The notes beneath the pieces are model-generated. The model saw only the letters and a list, made by a program, of their open reading frames with translations. It was not told the DNA's origin and did not search any database. This document shows, one piece after another, positions 45,816 through 54,747 of a stretch of 64,000 bases of DNA. The DNA comes from Ferroplasma acidarmanus Fer1 (GTDB lineage Archaea > Thermoplasmatota > Thermoplasmata > Thermoplasmatales > Thermoplasmataceae). The stretch spans positions 1,240,001 through 1,304,000 of the forward strand of contig NC_021592.1 in the NCBI RefSeq assembly GCF_000152265.2, read 5' to 3'. The translations under genes were made by a program, and so were the position numbers. The first letter of the stretch is position 1. Every line of letters starts with the position of its first letter.

Positions 45816-46856
45816 CTAATACCTCCCCATATTGAATAAATTGTGCCAGACATTGGTGCATAACAGTGCATTGCCTATCCTGTCATCCCTTCTCTGTGCC
45901 ATATTCCATCCCAGCATCTTCTTGTCTGCTGCAAATCCTGATTCTGAATTGCTTCTTTTATGGTACTTTTCAAGGTAATTCATAGTGTCATTGAGAAATT
46001 CCCTTATTATAGATTTCCATTTATGTGAACCGTGCAATGTAGAATTCTTCTTAGGTATAATGTATACCTTTGTATCCCCTAATTTATCTACATATGAAGG
46101 TGATGAATAATACCTGTCAAGCCTTATAGAATCTATATTAATACCTATTTTGTTGACAATCCTCATTGCATTGTCATATGCATTTCTTTCAGATTTCATG
46201 CTTGTTCCGGAGGCTATATACATCCTTGTCCTTAAATCCATAATGGAAAAGGAATATGCAAACAATCTTTTTCTATGCCCTTTTGATTTTTTATCCTTAT
46301 GTTCTTCCTTTCCAATTTCTTTATTCTCCTTTGCAAGGTCTTTCAACCTCTGTGCATAGGATTCGTAGTTCTTCTTTACTGTTAATGAATAGCCCGTGCC
46401 ATCGCCTGTTGCATCTGAATTTGCAATATTCTTATTCTTCAGTAACAATACATGGAGATTGAATATGGCCATTACAACTTCATTGTCTGAATATAGCCTT
46501 TCTATTGTTTTATATGATACATCTATGCCTGAAAGCATAGAAAATATATCGAGCATATTAACAAACATCCTGTTTGATTCGCCAACAAGCTGTTTTATAA
46601 GTATTAATTTCACCCTCTGGGCAAGTAATAATGAATGTGGATGCCCTGGCCTTTTAGCAATATGCATAATGGATACGGCTTTTTCAATAAGGGGATCAAG
46701 TTCCTTCATTGCAGTTTTAATTCTCCGTGAAAACTCGGATTCGTATGTTCTCCAGTTTCTCCCCTTTTCCGGATGTTCCTGTACATACTTCTTCCCCAGT
46801 ATATTGTTTATCTCCTCAAGTTTATACTGTATGTCCTCACTCCTGACAAGACCCAT
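45816..46856 (-). CDS. DDE transposase of the DUF2080 element
   Basis: Transposase of 346 residues with an RNase H-like core. Candidate catalytic acids are the first Asp in SDATGDGTGYSLT, the Asp in IRLDRYYSSPSY and the Glu in SNSESGFAADKK. The N-terminal 100 residues are helical and basic, likely for DNA binding. The ATG at 46856 (MGLVRSED) is taken as the start because it mirrors the ATG of the divergent gene; an in-frame ATG at 46874 would add six residues. The frame is intact up to the terminal repeat. Confidence 0.85.
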   Translation of the reverse strand: MGLVRSEDIQYKLEEINNILGKKYVQEHPEKGRNWRTYESEFSRRIKTAMKELDPLIEKAVSIMHIAKRPGHPHSLLLAQRVKLILIKQLVGESNRMFVNMLDIFSMLSGIDVSYKTIERLYSDNEVVMAIFNLHVLLLKNKNIANSDATGDGTGYSLTVKKNYESYAQRLKDLAKENKEIGKEEHKDKKSKGHRKRLFAYSFSIMDLRTRMYIASGTSMKSERNAYDNAMRIVNKIGINIDSIRLDRYYSSPSYVDKLGDTKVYIIPKKNSTLHGSHKWKSIIREFLNDTMNYLEKYHKRSNSESGFAADKKMLGWNMAQRRDDRIGNALLCTNVWHNLFNMGRY

Positions 46857-46891
46857 AGATAGATATATATACAATGTATATATACATTACT
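46857..46891. promoter_or_regulatory. Symmetric divergent promoter inside the IS
   Basis: The 35 bp between the two ATGs, together with the first codons on each side, form an imperfect palindrome (46852-46896): CCCATAG on the left and CTATGGG on the right with alternating TA-rich TATATAT blocks around a centre at 46874. Both genes would use the same TBP-binding region in opposite directions. Confidence 0.6.
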
Positions 46892-47080
46892 ATGGGAAAA
46901 GTGGAAATACATGAGACAACAGAGGTCTCTATAAAAGGAATATATGGATTCATAGAGAGGAAAGTAACAAAGTTCGGATCGGGTGCAAAGGTGGATTGCC
47001 CTAAGGAATTTCTCGGCAAAAGGGTTTACATTGTAATAACCAGGACGAATAATAGTGTCCCACACCCTGTAAAATGGTAA
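46892..47080 (+). CDS. DUF2080 transposon-encoded small protein
   Basis: A 62-residue protein of the DUF2080 type found in archaeal insertion elements; the GFIERKVTKFGSGAKVDCP and GKRVYIVITR segments are typical. It resembles an AbrB-like/SpoVT small beta fold and may regulate or assist the transposase. It starts at ATG 46892; its coding sequence crosses the right inverted repeat, so the last three residues and stop codon come from the target DNA outside the element. Confidence 0.8.
   Translation: MGKVEIHETTEVSIKGIYGFIERKVTKFGSGAKVDCPKEFLGKRVYIVITRTNNSVPHPVKW
47068..47076. repeat. Right 9-bp target duplication
   Basis: TGTAAAATG, identical to 45790-45798. The DUF2080 frame reads through this copy and ends just beyond it. 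Confidence 0.88.
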
Positions 47081-47109
47081 AAATTATAATTAAATAAAAA
47101 TATTAAATA

Positions 47110-48255
47110 TTATTGCCCGCCCTTCATCTCAGAATTAGCGCCCTTATCTTCTATTTTCTTAAAGTCCTGTGCACGTTTTTCGAGGATTTTCGGGAGTGCA
47201 GTGTATTCCATATCTTCATCAGGAAGCCTGTGTGGCTCAAATACACCCATTCTTCTCATGTAGTTGGCCATATTCAGTGCCTCATTTCTTGCATAATCAA
47301 AGGCTACATCCCTGAACATATCAACAGGACCTGCCAGTTTTCCCTCTTTCATGACAAAGCCAAGAGCCATAACTCTTGGTGGGCCATCAAATCTGGTCAT
47401 CTGTGCATTATCCATTCCAACCGGCATCATAGGCCCATTAAACGATCCTCTCATCCAGCCTGATACAAGATAAGAATTGGCAAATGGCTCCAGTGCTTCA
47501 CCTGAGGCAGGCAATCCTGATTGTATTCTAACTATGCCTGCAGGGTCATCTTTGCCTACATATTCTCCGGCTATGAATGATAATTTATCCGTAGTTATTA
47601 CTGCAACATTTTCATCCGGTAGTTTTGTGTGAGTATTCTTTGTGTATACCCTCTTAATTACGTATTTGGACTTTGAACCGATAAATGCGAGCAAATCATA
47701 TGTATCTTCAGGCAGTGATAGATAAATCTTTTTTCCGTTGTATATATCCCATACCTCAAATTTGAATCCCATATGCATATTCGGGTCAATTACAAGACCT
47801 GGTGTGTTGAACGGGTCTCCGAACATTTTATATATCGGATAATTAAATGCCCCTGGCTCGGTTTTGTCCATCATGTATACAATGAATGGTTCAGCCTTCC
47901 GTGGAGTTATTTCAAGTTCAGCAACTCCTGGCCCCATACCCTTTATATTCCCTGAAAATGCATCCTTTAATAAATCCTGCCCGGCACCATATAACCCTAT
48001 TTTTTTTGCAACTTCAGTGCCTGCTTTAAATGCGTCCCAAGCAAGCTTGTGTATTTCCGGATTGTCAGCACCTCTTGTGTGCACCATGGTAATCTGTATG
48101 TCATCACCTATGTGTGATATATGGAAATCTGAAATCAATCCCTCTGAATTGTTTTTTACATAATTTTCTACTTCGTCAACTACTGGCTGGTATACAACAG
48201 TATGCCCGGGCAGGCTTCCAATATCTGCCTTAATATGTGAAATTGTTGTTTTCAT
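47110..48255 (-). CDS. Bifunctional FBP aldolase/phosphatase
   Basis: Archaeal type V fructose-1,6-bisphosphatase with aldolase activity, 381 residues, which makes gluconeogenesis one-directional by turning triose phosphates into fructose 6-phosphate. The N-terminal TISHIKADIGSLPGH, the HTRGADNPEIHKLAWDAF segment and the C-terminal RFDGPPRVMALGF are strongly conserved in this family. Single gene, 30 bp from the insertion element. Confidence 0.95.
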   Translation of the reverse strand: MKTTISHIKADIGSLPGHTVVYQPVVDEVENYVKNNSEGLISDFHISHIGDDIQITMVHTRGADNPEIHKLAWDAFKAGTEVAKKIGLYGAGQDLLKDAFSGNIKGMGPGVAELEITPRKAEPFIVYMMDKTEPGAFNYPIYKMFGDPFNTPGLVIDPNMHMGFKFEVWDIYNGKKIYLSLPEDTYDLLAFIGSKSKYVIKRVYTKNTHTKLPDENVAVITTDKLSFIAGEYVGKDDPAGIVRIQSGLPASGEALEPFANSYLVSGWMRGSFNGPMMPVGMDNAQMTRFDGPPRVMALGFVMKEGKLAGPVDMFRDVAFDYARNEALNMANYMRRMGVFEPHRLPDEDMEYTALPKILEKRAQDFKKIEDKGANSEMKGGQ

Positions 48256-48422
48256 ACATTTCTATATCAATAATAACTATTAAATTTTATGTTAAATTTC
48301 TGTACGAATTTATCTTATTTCTATGTTTCCATATAGTTTTTAACAATGTGTCCGGATTGCTAGTAGAAACTGACAGTTATGTAAGAATATTTAAATACTA
48401 TAATGTAAACTCATGATAATTT

Positions 48423-49415
48423 CTATACTTCCCGCGCATGGTTTATGGAAAGTGCAACCGCCGCTTCTTTTATTATGTGCGCTATGCTTCCGTGAACAAA
48501 AATATTGCCAATAGTCCCGAAATACTGGTCCCCCACCCTGATAATATTTGCAAAATTATTCGGTACAAAGGGTTTTGTCCCTCCCATTGCGTTTTCCATT
48601 GCTGTAATTCCGGATGACCTGGCAATTATAGCCGACATAGGAATAAATCCGCCATTATCCACCAGCATTGAATCACCTGCGGCATATACATCGGGATAAT
48701 CCACAGATTGCAAAAATGAATTTACAACAATCCTGGAGTTCTTTGTCTTTAATTCCTGTTTCATTTCCGGGAGATTCCCTGTAAATCCTCCGGCGAATAA
48801 TGTGATATCTGAATTAAACTTTTTTGTGCCGGATACCACACAATCCTTCTTAACCTCGTCAACAGGGTTTCCAAGTTCTATATTTACCCCATTCTTCTCG
48901 AGCAATTGTGTGGCATAATCTGAAAACTTTAGTGGCAAACCAGCGAGTATTCGGTTCCCAGCTTCCAGTATGGTTATACTGGCGTTCTGCATTGCTCCAG
49001 CGACCTCTACTCCCAGGTATCCTCCTCCGATTATTACTATTTTCTTTCTATTTACCAGTTGATTGCGCAGGTAAAGTGCATCCTCAAGACCGGAAAATCC
49101 ATGGATATACTTGCTCCCATTTATGAAATCATATTTCTGGGAATGGCCAGTAGCTATGACAAGTTTTTCATAGGCTATATTTTTTCCATTTATATTAACA
49201 GTCTTTTCTTCCAGGTCTATCCCTGTGGCTTTTCCAGTATAATCTAGATTTCTCTTTATTCTTGGAAAATCCACGCTTTTTCCGCGCAGCGTATCTATGA
49301 TTCTCGGAGCCATGATCATAAAAGGATTCTCATCCATAAGTTTTGATTTTCTGTTTCTCAACTTCGCAGAAATGCCTGCAATACCGCCGCCTATAACAAT
49401 AATTTTGCCAGCCAT
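48423..49415 (-). CDS. NDH-2/SQR-like FAD-dependent oxidoreductase
   Basis: A 330-residue two-dinucleotide-binding-domain flavoprotein. FAD site IVIGGGIAGISA at the N-terminus, a second GxGxxG (IIGGGYLGVEVAG) in the middle and the C-terminal FAD motif VYAAGDSM are clear. It resembles NADH:quinone type II or ferredoxin/rubredoxin reductases but is shorter than typical NDH-2 and lacks an obvious membrane anchor, so the electron partner is open. The ATG at 49415 gives the proper N-terminus; the frame is open 24 codons upstream. Confidence 0.85.
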   Translation of the reverse strand: MAGKIIVIGGGIAGISAKLRNRKSKLMDENPFMIMAPRIIDTLRGKSVDFPRIKRNLDYTGKATGIDLEEKTVNINGKNIAYEKLVIATGHSQKYDFINGSKYIHGFSGLEDALYLRNQLVNRKKIVIIGGGYLGVEVAGAMQNASITILEAGNRILAGLPLKFSDYATQLLEKNGVNIELGNPVDEVKKDCVVSGTKKFNSDITLFAGGFTGNLPEMKQELKTKNSRIVVNSFLQSVDYPDVYAAGDSMLVDNGGFIPMSAIIARSSGITAMENAMGGTKPFVPNNFANIIRVGDQYFGTIGNIFVHGSIAHIIKEAAVALSINHAREV

Positions 49416-49694
49416 GAATTCCAGTATGTTATCTCCAATAATATTATTAATTTTTGCAGTTAGAACGGAATTGAATTTTAGATGCAATTTCAGAGATACA
49501 TGCCAGAATTCAGAACAGGGTAAATATTATGATACCGTACATTATTTAATTCCATTTTATTGCATCTCATATTATTCTGTTACCGGGTCATTACGGGGTT
49601 CTGGCAAAATAACCAGAGGCAATGAACACTATAAAGACAGACCGTGCTAATGAATCATAGATGATTTTTAAATATTAGAAAATGATTAGTGAAT

Positions 49695-50771
49695 ATGGAT
49701 GAAAACGATTTAAACGAACTTAAATACATTTTTTCTTACCTTGTGGATTCGTTTTCATATGAGGTTGAAAGGGATAAAAAATCAGGCGAAATAGAAAATA
49801 TGACCAGAATGCTTGAGAATGACAAAAAAGCTATAGATAAAATGAAGAAAGGCATGAGAGAAAACATGGATGAATTTGTTGTAATCTACAATGATTTTAA
49901 AGTAAATGAAGAAAAAATTATGGATTATATCAGTTCAGTCACTGATCAGTATTATACAAAACATTCCCAGGACATACTTTCAACAATTTCACAATTACAG
50001 CATGAAACTGAGAATTACATTGAAAATGGCGTAAAGGCAATGAACCAGTTTTTTTCACTGAATCCACTGACTATACTGAACTCATCCATAGAAATATCGG
50101 CAGGCAAAGATGCATTTGATATAAGGCAATCTATACAGTCCAGTTATGGGATAAGCTATATATTTAGCCTGGAACCGGCACTCAGCCAGTTTATGAAAAA
50201 CCCATATTTTTCATCACTCTATACAGGAATCAAAATTCCAGTATTAATTGCTGGCGATGGCAGTGTAAATTATGAAAACCTGGATAGCTATAAACTTTCA
50301 GGTGCAAAATTATCCGAGAATATTCTTGACTGCAGTTTTTATAATGAAACCTCAGGGAATTTTATCGACTTCAAATACAAAATCAGTGGCCCCGATATAG
50401 AAATTGTTTTTGCCAACAATGGCGAGAAGGTTAAAATAACGGATAACCCTGATTTTATGTCCCATATGGATGTAAAGATCATGGATGATGCACTTGGCAA
50501 GCTCGCAAATGAAATTACCGGATTAACTGGGAAAGATAGGCATCTTGTATCCCTGAAGATTGATGGGGAAGAAATACTTACCACCATGTCATTTGAAAAA
50601 GTATTTTTTAGAATAATTAAATCAGATTACATTAAATCACTGGTAAGGGAATTGCCCGAAAACTGTGAAAACTGTGAAAATCCCGATAGCATTTCAAAGG
50701 AACTTATAAGGCACAGGATACACATAATAGGGAAAGATGAAGATTATATATTATCAACTCTTTTTGGATGA
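49695..50771 (+). CDS. Unrecognised 358-residue coiled-coil protein
   Basis: No family recognised. The N-terminal 110 residues form a long charged helical region (coiled coil, for example MTRMLENDKKAIDKMKKGM), followed by an alpha/beta body of about 230 residues. A pair of cysteines lies near the C-terminus (ENCENCENPD). No signal peptide or membrane span. The ATG at 49695 follows a TTTTTAAATATT element by about 24 nt. It is convergent with the corrin operon, overlapping cbiF by 18 nt. Confidence 0.68.
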   Translation: MDENDLNELKYIFSYLVDSFSYEVERDKKSGEIENMTRMLENDKKAIDKMKKGMRENMDEFVVIYNDFKVNEEKIMDYISSVTDQYYTKHSQDILSTISQLQHETENYIENGVKAMNQFFSLNPLTILNSSIEISAGKDAFDIRQSIQSSYGISYIFSLEPALSQFMKNPYFSSLYTGIKIPVLIAGDGSVNYENLDSYKLSGAKLSENILDCSFYNETSGNFIDFKYKISGPDIEIVFANNGEKVKITDNPDFMSHMDVKIMDDALGKLANEITGLTGKDRHLVSLKIDGEEILTTMSFEKVFFRIIKSDYIKSLVRELPENCENCENPDSISKELIRHRIHIIGKDEDYILSTLFG

Positions 50772-51512
50772 TTTTCTAAATAAGTGTGTAAAATCAGGGT
50801 TGTAAAGATATGATTTTTTGTCGGAGTTATATGATATATTCCCGCCTACCATTATAAGCGCCTGCCTGTTTATCCTGTTTTCAAACAATGAATGTTCAAG
50901 CCCGTTAATTGTTGTTTCTATTATCTTCTGGTCAGGCCATGATACCCTGTATGCTATTACTGCCCTATCATCACCTTTGTAGCCTCCCTTAATTAGCTTC
51001 TCCGTTACTGCCCTGGCATTGGATGCACTGAGAAAAATTGCCAGTGCAGTTTTGTGTGAAGCAAGAATATCAAGTTCCTCATTTTCAAAATGTTCTGTTC
51101 TCCTGGGCACCCTTGTTAAAATTACCGACTGGGTGGTACCCGGGGATGTTAATTCCATGCCCATGCTTGCCGCAGCCGCGAATACAGAACTTATGCCCGG
51201 AATAATTTCATATTCCATTCCATTGCTGTTAAAAAACTGGATCTCATCATTAATCGCACCGTATATTGAAGGATCCCCGCTGTGTAACCTTGTTATATCA
51301 AGGCCCTCGTCGTAATATTTTTTAACAAGCATGTTTATCTGTTCTATGTTGAGCGTAGACGTCTTTACAATTTCCTTTGCCCTGCTCTCACTGAAAGTTT
51401 CAGGGCTTACAAGGGAGTCAGCATAAATTATTACATCGGTCGAATCTATAATTTTCTTTGCCTTTACCGTTAAAAGCTCGGGGTCTCCGGGCCCTGCACC
51501 AACTATGTGTAT
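50754..51512 (-). CDS. cbiF: Cobalt-precorrin-4 methyltransferase, atypical start
   Basis: CbiF/CobM C-11 methyltransferase of the corrin ring. The tetrapyrrole-methylase motifs are HIVGAGPGDPELLTVKA near the N-terminus, then HSGDPSIYGA and EIIPGISSVFAAAA, with MVGGN at the end. Homology begins before the first standard start (ATG 51332): about 60 residues with the essential GAGPGD loop lie upstream in the same frame, which contains no ATG, GTG or TTG there. A GGTGA site at 51520-51524 stands 7 nt before an ATA codon (51512) and 4 nt before an ACG, so one of these probably starts translation. It overlaps cbiL by 10 nt. About 252 residues. Confidence 0.82.
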   Translation of the reverse strand: MHIVGAGPGDPELLTVKAKKIIDSTDVIIYADSLVSPETFSESRAKEIVKTSTLNIEQINMLVKKYYDEGLDITRLHSGDPSIYGAINDEIQFFNSNGMEYEIIPGISSVFAAAASMGMELTSPGTTQSVILTRVPRRTEHFENEELDILASHKTALAIFLSASNARAVTEKLIKGGYKGDDRAVIAYRVSWPDQKIIETTINGLEHSLFENRINRQALIMVGGNISYNSDKKSYLYNPDFTHLFRKSSKKS

Positions 51513-52162
51513 CGTTTTATCACCACTATTGTCATATAATCCTTTATATCATCAATGTTATTATAAATTATTTCCTTTTCAGTTGAAACATAGCTCATAA
51601 TATAATAATTGGTGAGCTGATTTTTTTTAATGATTTCCTTTATAATTTCTCTTGCCCTTATTGCCTTAAATATTACTACATTTCCATAGGACATAATTTT
51701 TTCTTCCATATAGCTATAATCCTTTACTGCCGGGAGCACCAGGAGCGGTTCATCCTTGGTAGCTAAAATAATCTTCATTGCAGCTGATATGCCATTCATG
51801 GAGCTGATTCCTGGAATGACATCAAATTCAATATCAATATATGGCATTATGTCAAGGAATGTGCTATAAAGCATCGGTTCTCCCTCAACAGCGTATACAG
51901 ATTTAAGATTATCCCTGCTTGCTTTCATTATCATACCTGCGTATTCCCTGCTCAATGCGGATATTTTTTCGCTTCCAATTGGAAATTCTAATTCCCTCAT
52001 GCGATTACTATTGACGCCCAGGGACTTCAGGATATTCTCTGCAGAGTTTAACGATGTTTTCGGATAAAATACAATATCTGCGTCCATTATGGCTTTATAG
52101 CCCTTCATGGTTATAAGTTCAGGGTCACCTGGCCCGAGCCCTACAACCTTAAACAAACTCAT
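51503..52162 (-). CDS. cbiL: Precorrin-2 C20-methyltransferase
   Basis: CbiL/CobI methylates C-20 of (cobalt-)precorrin-2, 219 residues. The first SAM motif VGLGPGDPELITMKG is at the N-terminus with the CbiL-specific continuation ADIVFYPKT, followed by AVEGEPMLYSTF and DVIPGISSMNG. ATGA overlap with the CbiET gene upstream and overlap with cbiF downstream show an operon. Confidence 0.92.
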   Translation of the reverse strand: MSLFKVVGLGPGDPELITMKGYKAIMDADIVFYPKTSLNSAENILKSLGVNSNRMRELEFPIGSEKISALSREYAGMIMKASRDNLKSVYAVEGEPMLYSTFLDIMPYIDIEFDVIPGISSMNGISAAMKIILATKDEPLLVLPAVKDYSYMEEKIMSYGNVVIFKAIRAREIIKEIIKKNQLTNYYIMSYVSTEKEIIYNNIDDIKDYMTIVVIKRYT

Positions 52163-53349
52163 TTTTTCACCACCTTTACAATGTAAATTTGATCAAGAGG
52201 CTCAAACCTTGTGTACACTGATACTGGCTTGAGCCTGGAGATATTTACCTGTTTCACATCAAATTGCAAGTTATTTTCTTTTATATAATTCATCATGGCA
52301 TAGAAATTTTCCATTGTGGTTATATTCGCAACCATTCTGCCTCCATCTTTAAGCCGGACATAACAATACTTAACAATATTTTTAATATTTCCTGAGGAAC
52401 CACCGATAAATACAGCTTCCGGGTCTGGAATTCCATCCAGTGCTTCCGGTGCCTCTCCATTTATTATGTTAATATCAGTAGAAAATTTCCTCATATTTTC
52501 ATCTATGAAATTGCAGAGAGCCTTATCTTTTTCTATTGCAAAAATATTTCCATCGGGGTTTATCAGGGATGCATATATGGCAACAGATCCTGATCCGGAG
52601 CCCACATCCCACATTGTGTCTCCGTTATTTAAATCAAGTTCAGAAATAGAGATTTCACGTATCTCTTTTTTTGTAATATTATTGTTTTTTCTTAAAAGCA
52701 CTCCATCATCTAGCAGTGAAATTTTGCCATTGCCATCTTTAATTAAAATCATAATATTCAAATCATTGAATTCTTTGCCTATTAATTCTTTAATTTTATA
52801 TTTAGAAATAGACTCATCTTTATATCCAAGCCTTTCCAGAACATATGACGAGTAATCCACCAGCCCGAAACTGGTCATGTATTCAGCTATCCTTGATGGT
52901 GTGTTATTTCCATCAGTGAATATTGCAATTTTCCTTTTATTCCTTATTTTCTGTGCGAGACCTTTTATTTCCCGCCCGTGCAAACTTATTGCCACCATAT
53001 GGCTTGCATCCATCCCCAGCCTGGAAAGGGCCACCTGCAGTGAGCTTACTTCCGGGACGATATAGATATCACCGGAATCATAATGTTCCGTTATATACTT
53101 CCCGATGCCAAAAAATAAAGGGTCTCCGGATGCTACAACTGTAACTGTCTTATTGTCTGCCAGTGTATTTGCCAGATCTCCTGTAAACTGTTTCATAGAA
53201 CCTATATTAAAAATCTGTGCTGGAGTTTGTGGGATTAATTCCAGATTGCGCCTGCCTGAAAATATTACCTGGCTTTCCATAATGCACTTCTCCGCCTCTG
53301 GATTTATTGGCATTCCAGGAAAAACACCGACTATATTAATTCTTTTCAT
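52159..53349 (-). CDS. cobL: Precorrin-6Y methylase fusion CbiE-CbiT
   Basis: A 396-residue fusion that methylates C-5 and C-15 and decarboxylates the ring. The N-terminal half is a tetrapyrrole methylase (ASGDPLFFGIGKY, VPEVSSLQVALSRLG); the C-terminal half is a Rossmann methyltransferase with the SAM motif WDVGSGSGSVAIYAS and FIGGSSGN. The ATG at 53349 gives the proper N-terminus MKRINIVGVFPG and lies 14 nt inside the end of the cobA gene. Confidence 0.92.
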   Translation of the reverse strand: MKRINIVGVFPGMPINPEAEKCIMESQVIFSGRRNLELIPQTPAQIFNIGSMKQFTGDLANTLADNKTVTVVASGDPLFFGIGKYITEHYDSGDIYIVPEVSSLQVALSRLGMDASHMVAISLHGREIKGLAQKIRNKRKIAIFTDGNNTPSRIAEYMTSFGLVDYSSYVLERLGYKDESISKYKIKELIGKEFNDLNIMILIKDGNGKISLLDDGVLLRKNNNITKKEIREISISELDLNNGDTMWDVGSGSGSVAIYASLINPDGNIFAIEKDKALCNFIDENMRKFSTDINIINGEAPEALDGIPDPEAVFIGGSSGNIKNIVKYCYVRLKDGGRMVANITTMENFYAMMNYIKENNLQFDVKQVNISRLKPVSVYTRFEPLDQIYIVKVVKK

Positions 53350-54625
53350 CCCCGTCACCAAAATACGACATAACTTTGCTGTACAACCCTTCATATGGAT
53401 ATTCAATCCTTATTACTCCAGCTCCATCCTTTACCTCTATTCCTTCCGGCAAAGTATCTGATTGCCCACCTATTATTACAAGATCAGATTTTTTAACATA
53501 ATCATCTATATAGCTTCCCATTTCCAGAGGCTTTACCTTCACAGCCTGCAATTCCTTTTCTTTCCCGGAACCTATCCACGTATAATCATTTCCAGATTCT
53601 GAAATATCAGTGGTATCAAATATTCCGTAACTTTGAAGCAATGCTTTCCCGGTTGAATCTGTTGCAATTTTTCCCAGCCATCTCAAATCAAATCCACTGG
53701 AGCGGAGTATATCCATTAACATATCCGTGTAACAGCCATAAAATGCAATATTTTTCCTATAAAGCTGCGCAGTTTGCATATTGCCCGGAAATACATCTGC
53801 GCAGCGTATCTTGAATACAGTAATCCCTTCATTTTCCAGATCATCTGTATCCGGGGCATACAGATCATAGAAGAGTGTTACAATTTTCCCTGAATAAATT
53901 CTATGCTCTGATCTGGAGAACTCTTTATGGTATTGTACAACATCACCTATAACTATGAGCGAGGGTGAATCATCATATGAATAGTCTATGTCTCCAAGTT
54001 TTCCTGTATATGTCTTCTGGTAATTGTATGTTCCATTTTCTATCAGGGCTATAGGCAGGGCAGGGTCATAGCCCGATGACAGGAGCCTTGACACTATATC
54101 TCTCAGATTGTGGGCACCCATGAATATAACAAGTGTATACATTCTGCAGTTAAAGGTGCGGCAATCAGGTATATTTAAATTTTCCACACTGTTGCCCGTT
54201 GTTACAAGTACTCCATGATTTACATTTCTATGGGTCAGTGGAATTCCCGCAGATTCCGGAACCCCTGTCAGGGATGAAATGCCCGGTATAATCTCATATT
54301 CTATATTATTTCTAATCAATTCCTCTATTTCTTCTCCCCCGCGCCCGAAAACAAATGGATCGCCTCCCTTTAGCCTGGCCACGGTCCGGTATTTTAATGC
54401 TTCATTTACAATAATTTTATTTATTTCTTCCTGGGATATCCGCTTAACGTATGGTTTTTTACCCACATAGATTTTTCTGGTGCCAGGAGTGGCATAATCA
54501 AGTATTTCAGGATTTACAAGGTGGTCATATATTATGGCATCAGCATTTTTAATAATTTTAATTGCCTTAATTGTAAGCAAATCTTTGTTTCCCGGGCCAC
54601 ACCCTACTATATACGCTTTTCCCAT
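53336..54625 (-). CDS. cobA: Uroporphyrinogen III methylase-synthase fusion
   Basis: A 429-residue protein. Residues 1-240 are SUMT/CobA, which makes precorrin-2 from uroporphyrinogen III: IVGCGPGNKDLLTIKA, ARLKGGDPFVFGRGGEE, IPGISSLTGVPESAGIPLTHR. The remaining part (about 245-429) has the layout of uroporphyrinogen III synthase (HemD) with weak motifs (GKIATDSTGKAL), so it is probably CobA-HemD. First gene of the four-gene corrin operon; an ACATATATTA element about 26 nt upstream is its likely TATA box. Confidence 0.88.
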   Translation of the reverse strand: MGKAYIVGCGPGNKDLLTIKAIKIIKNADAIIYDHLVNPEILDYATPGTRKIYVGKKPYVKRISQEEINKIIVNEALKYRTVARLKGGDPFVFGRGGEEIEELIRNNIEYEIIPGISSLTGVPESAGIPLTHRNVNHGVLVTTGNSVENLNIPDCRTFNCRMYTLVIFMGAHNLRDIVSRLLSSGYDPALPIALIENGTYNYQKTYTGKLGDIDYSYDDSPSLIVIGDVVQYHKEFSRSEHRIYSGKIVTLFYDLYAPDTDDLENEGITVFKIRCADVFPGNMQTAQLYRKNIAFYGCYTDMLMDILRSSGFDLRWLGKIATDSTGKALLQSYGIFDTTDISESGNDYTWIGSGKEKELQAVKVKPLEMGSYIDDYVKKSDLVIIGGQSDTLPEGIEVKDGAGVIRIEYPYEGLYSKVMSYFGDGDEKN

Positions 54626-54747
54626 CTATCAGATATTTTATTCTAATATATGTTTTTACTTATATTTTTCCGCCGGGCACAGTCTGCATAGCAATATATA
54701 TGAATATTCTAATCCCTTATTCCTGCCACATTCCATCGTTCTAGATG

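Larger units (their letters stand above)
45799..47067. mobile_element. Insertion sequence with DUF2080 gene, 1,269 bp
   Basis: A complete element bounded by perfect 17-bp inverted repeats (GGGTGTGGGACACTATT at 45799-45815 and its complement at 47051-47067) and a 9-bp target duplication TGTAAAATG (45790-45798 and 47068-47076). It carries a DDE transposase on the minus strand and a small DUF2080 gene on the plus strand, read away from a shared centre. The exact repeats indicate a recent insertion, between rpl40e and the FBP aldolase/phosphatase gene. Family placement is uncertain. Confidence 0.9.

Noticed and set aside
50754-51332. CbiF as an N-terminally truncated pseudogene
   Set aside because: The missing N-terminus is present upstream in the same frame without a stop codon; only a standard start codon is lacking.
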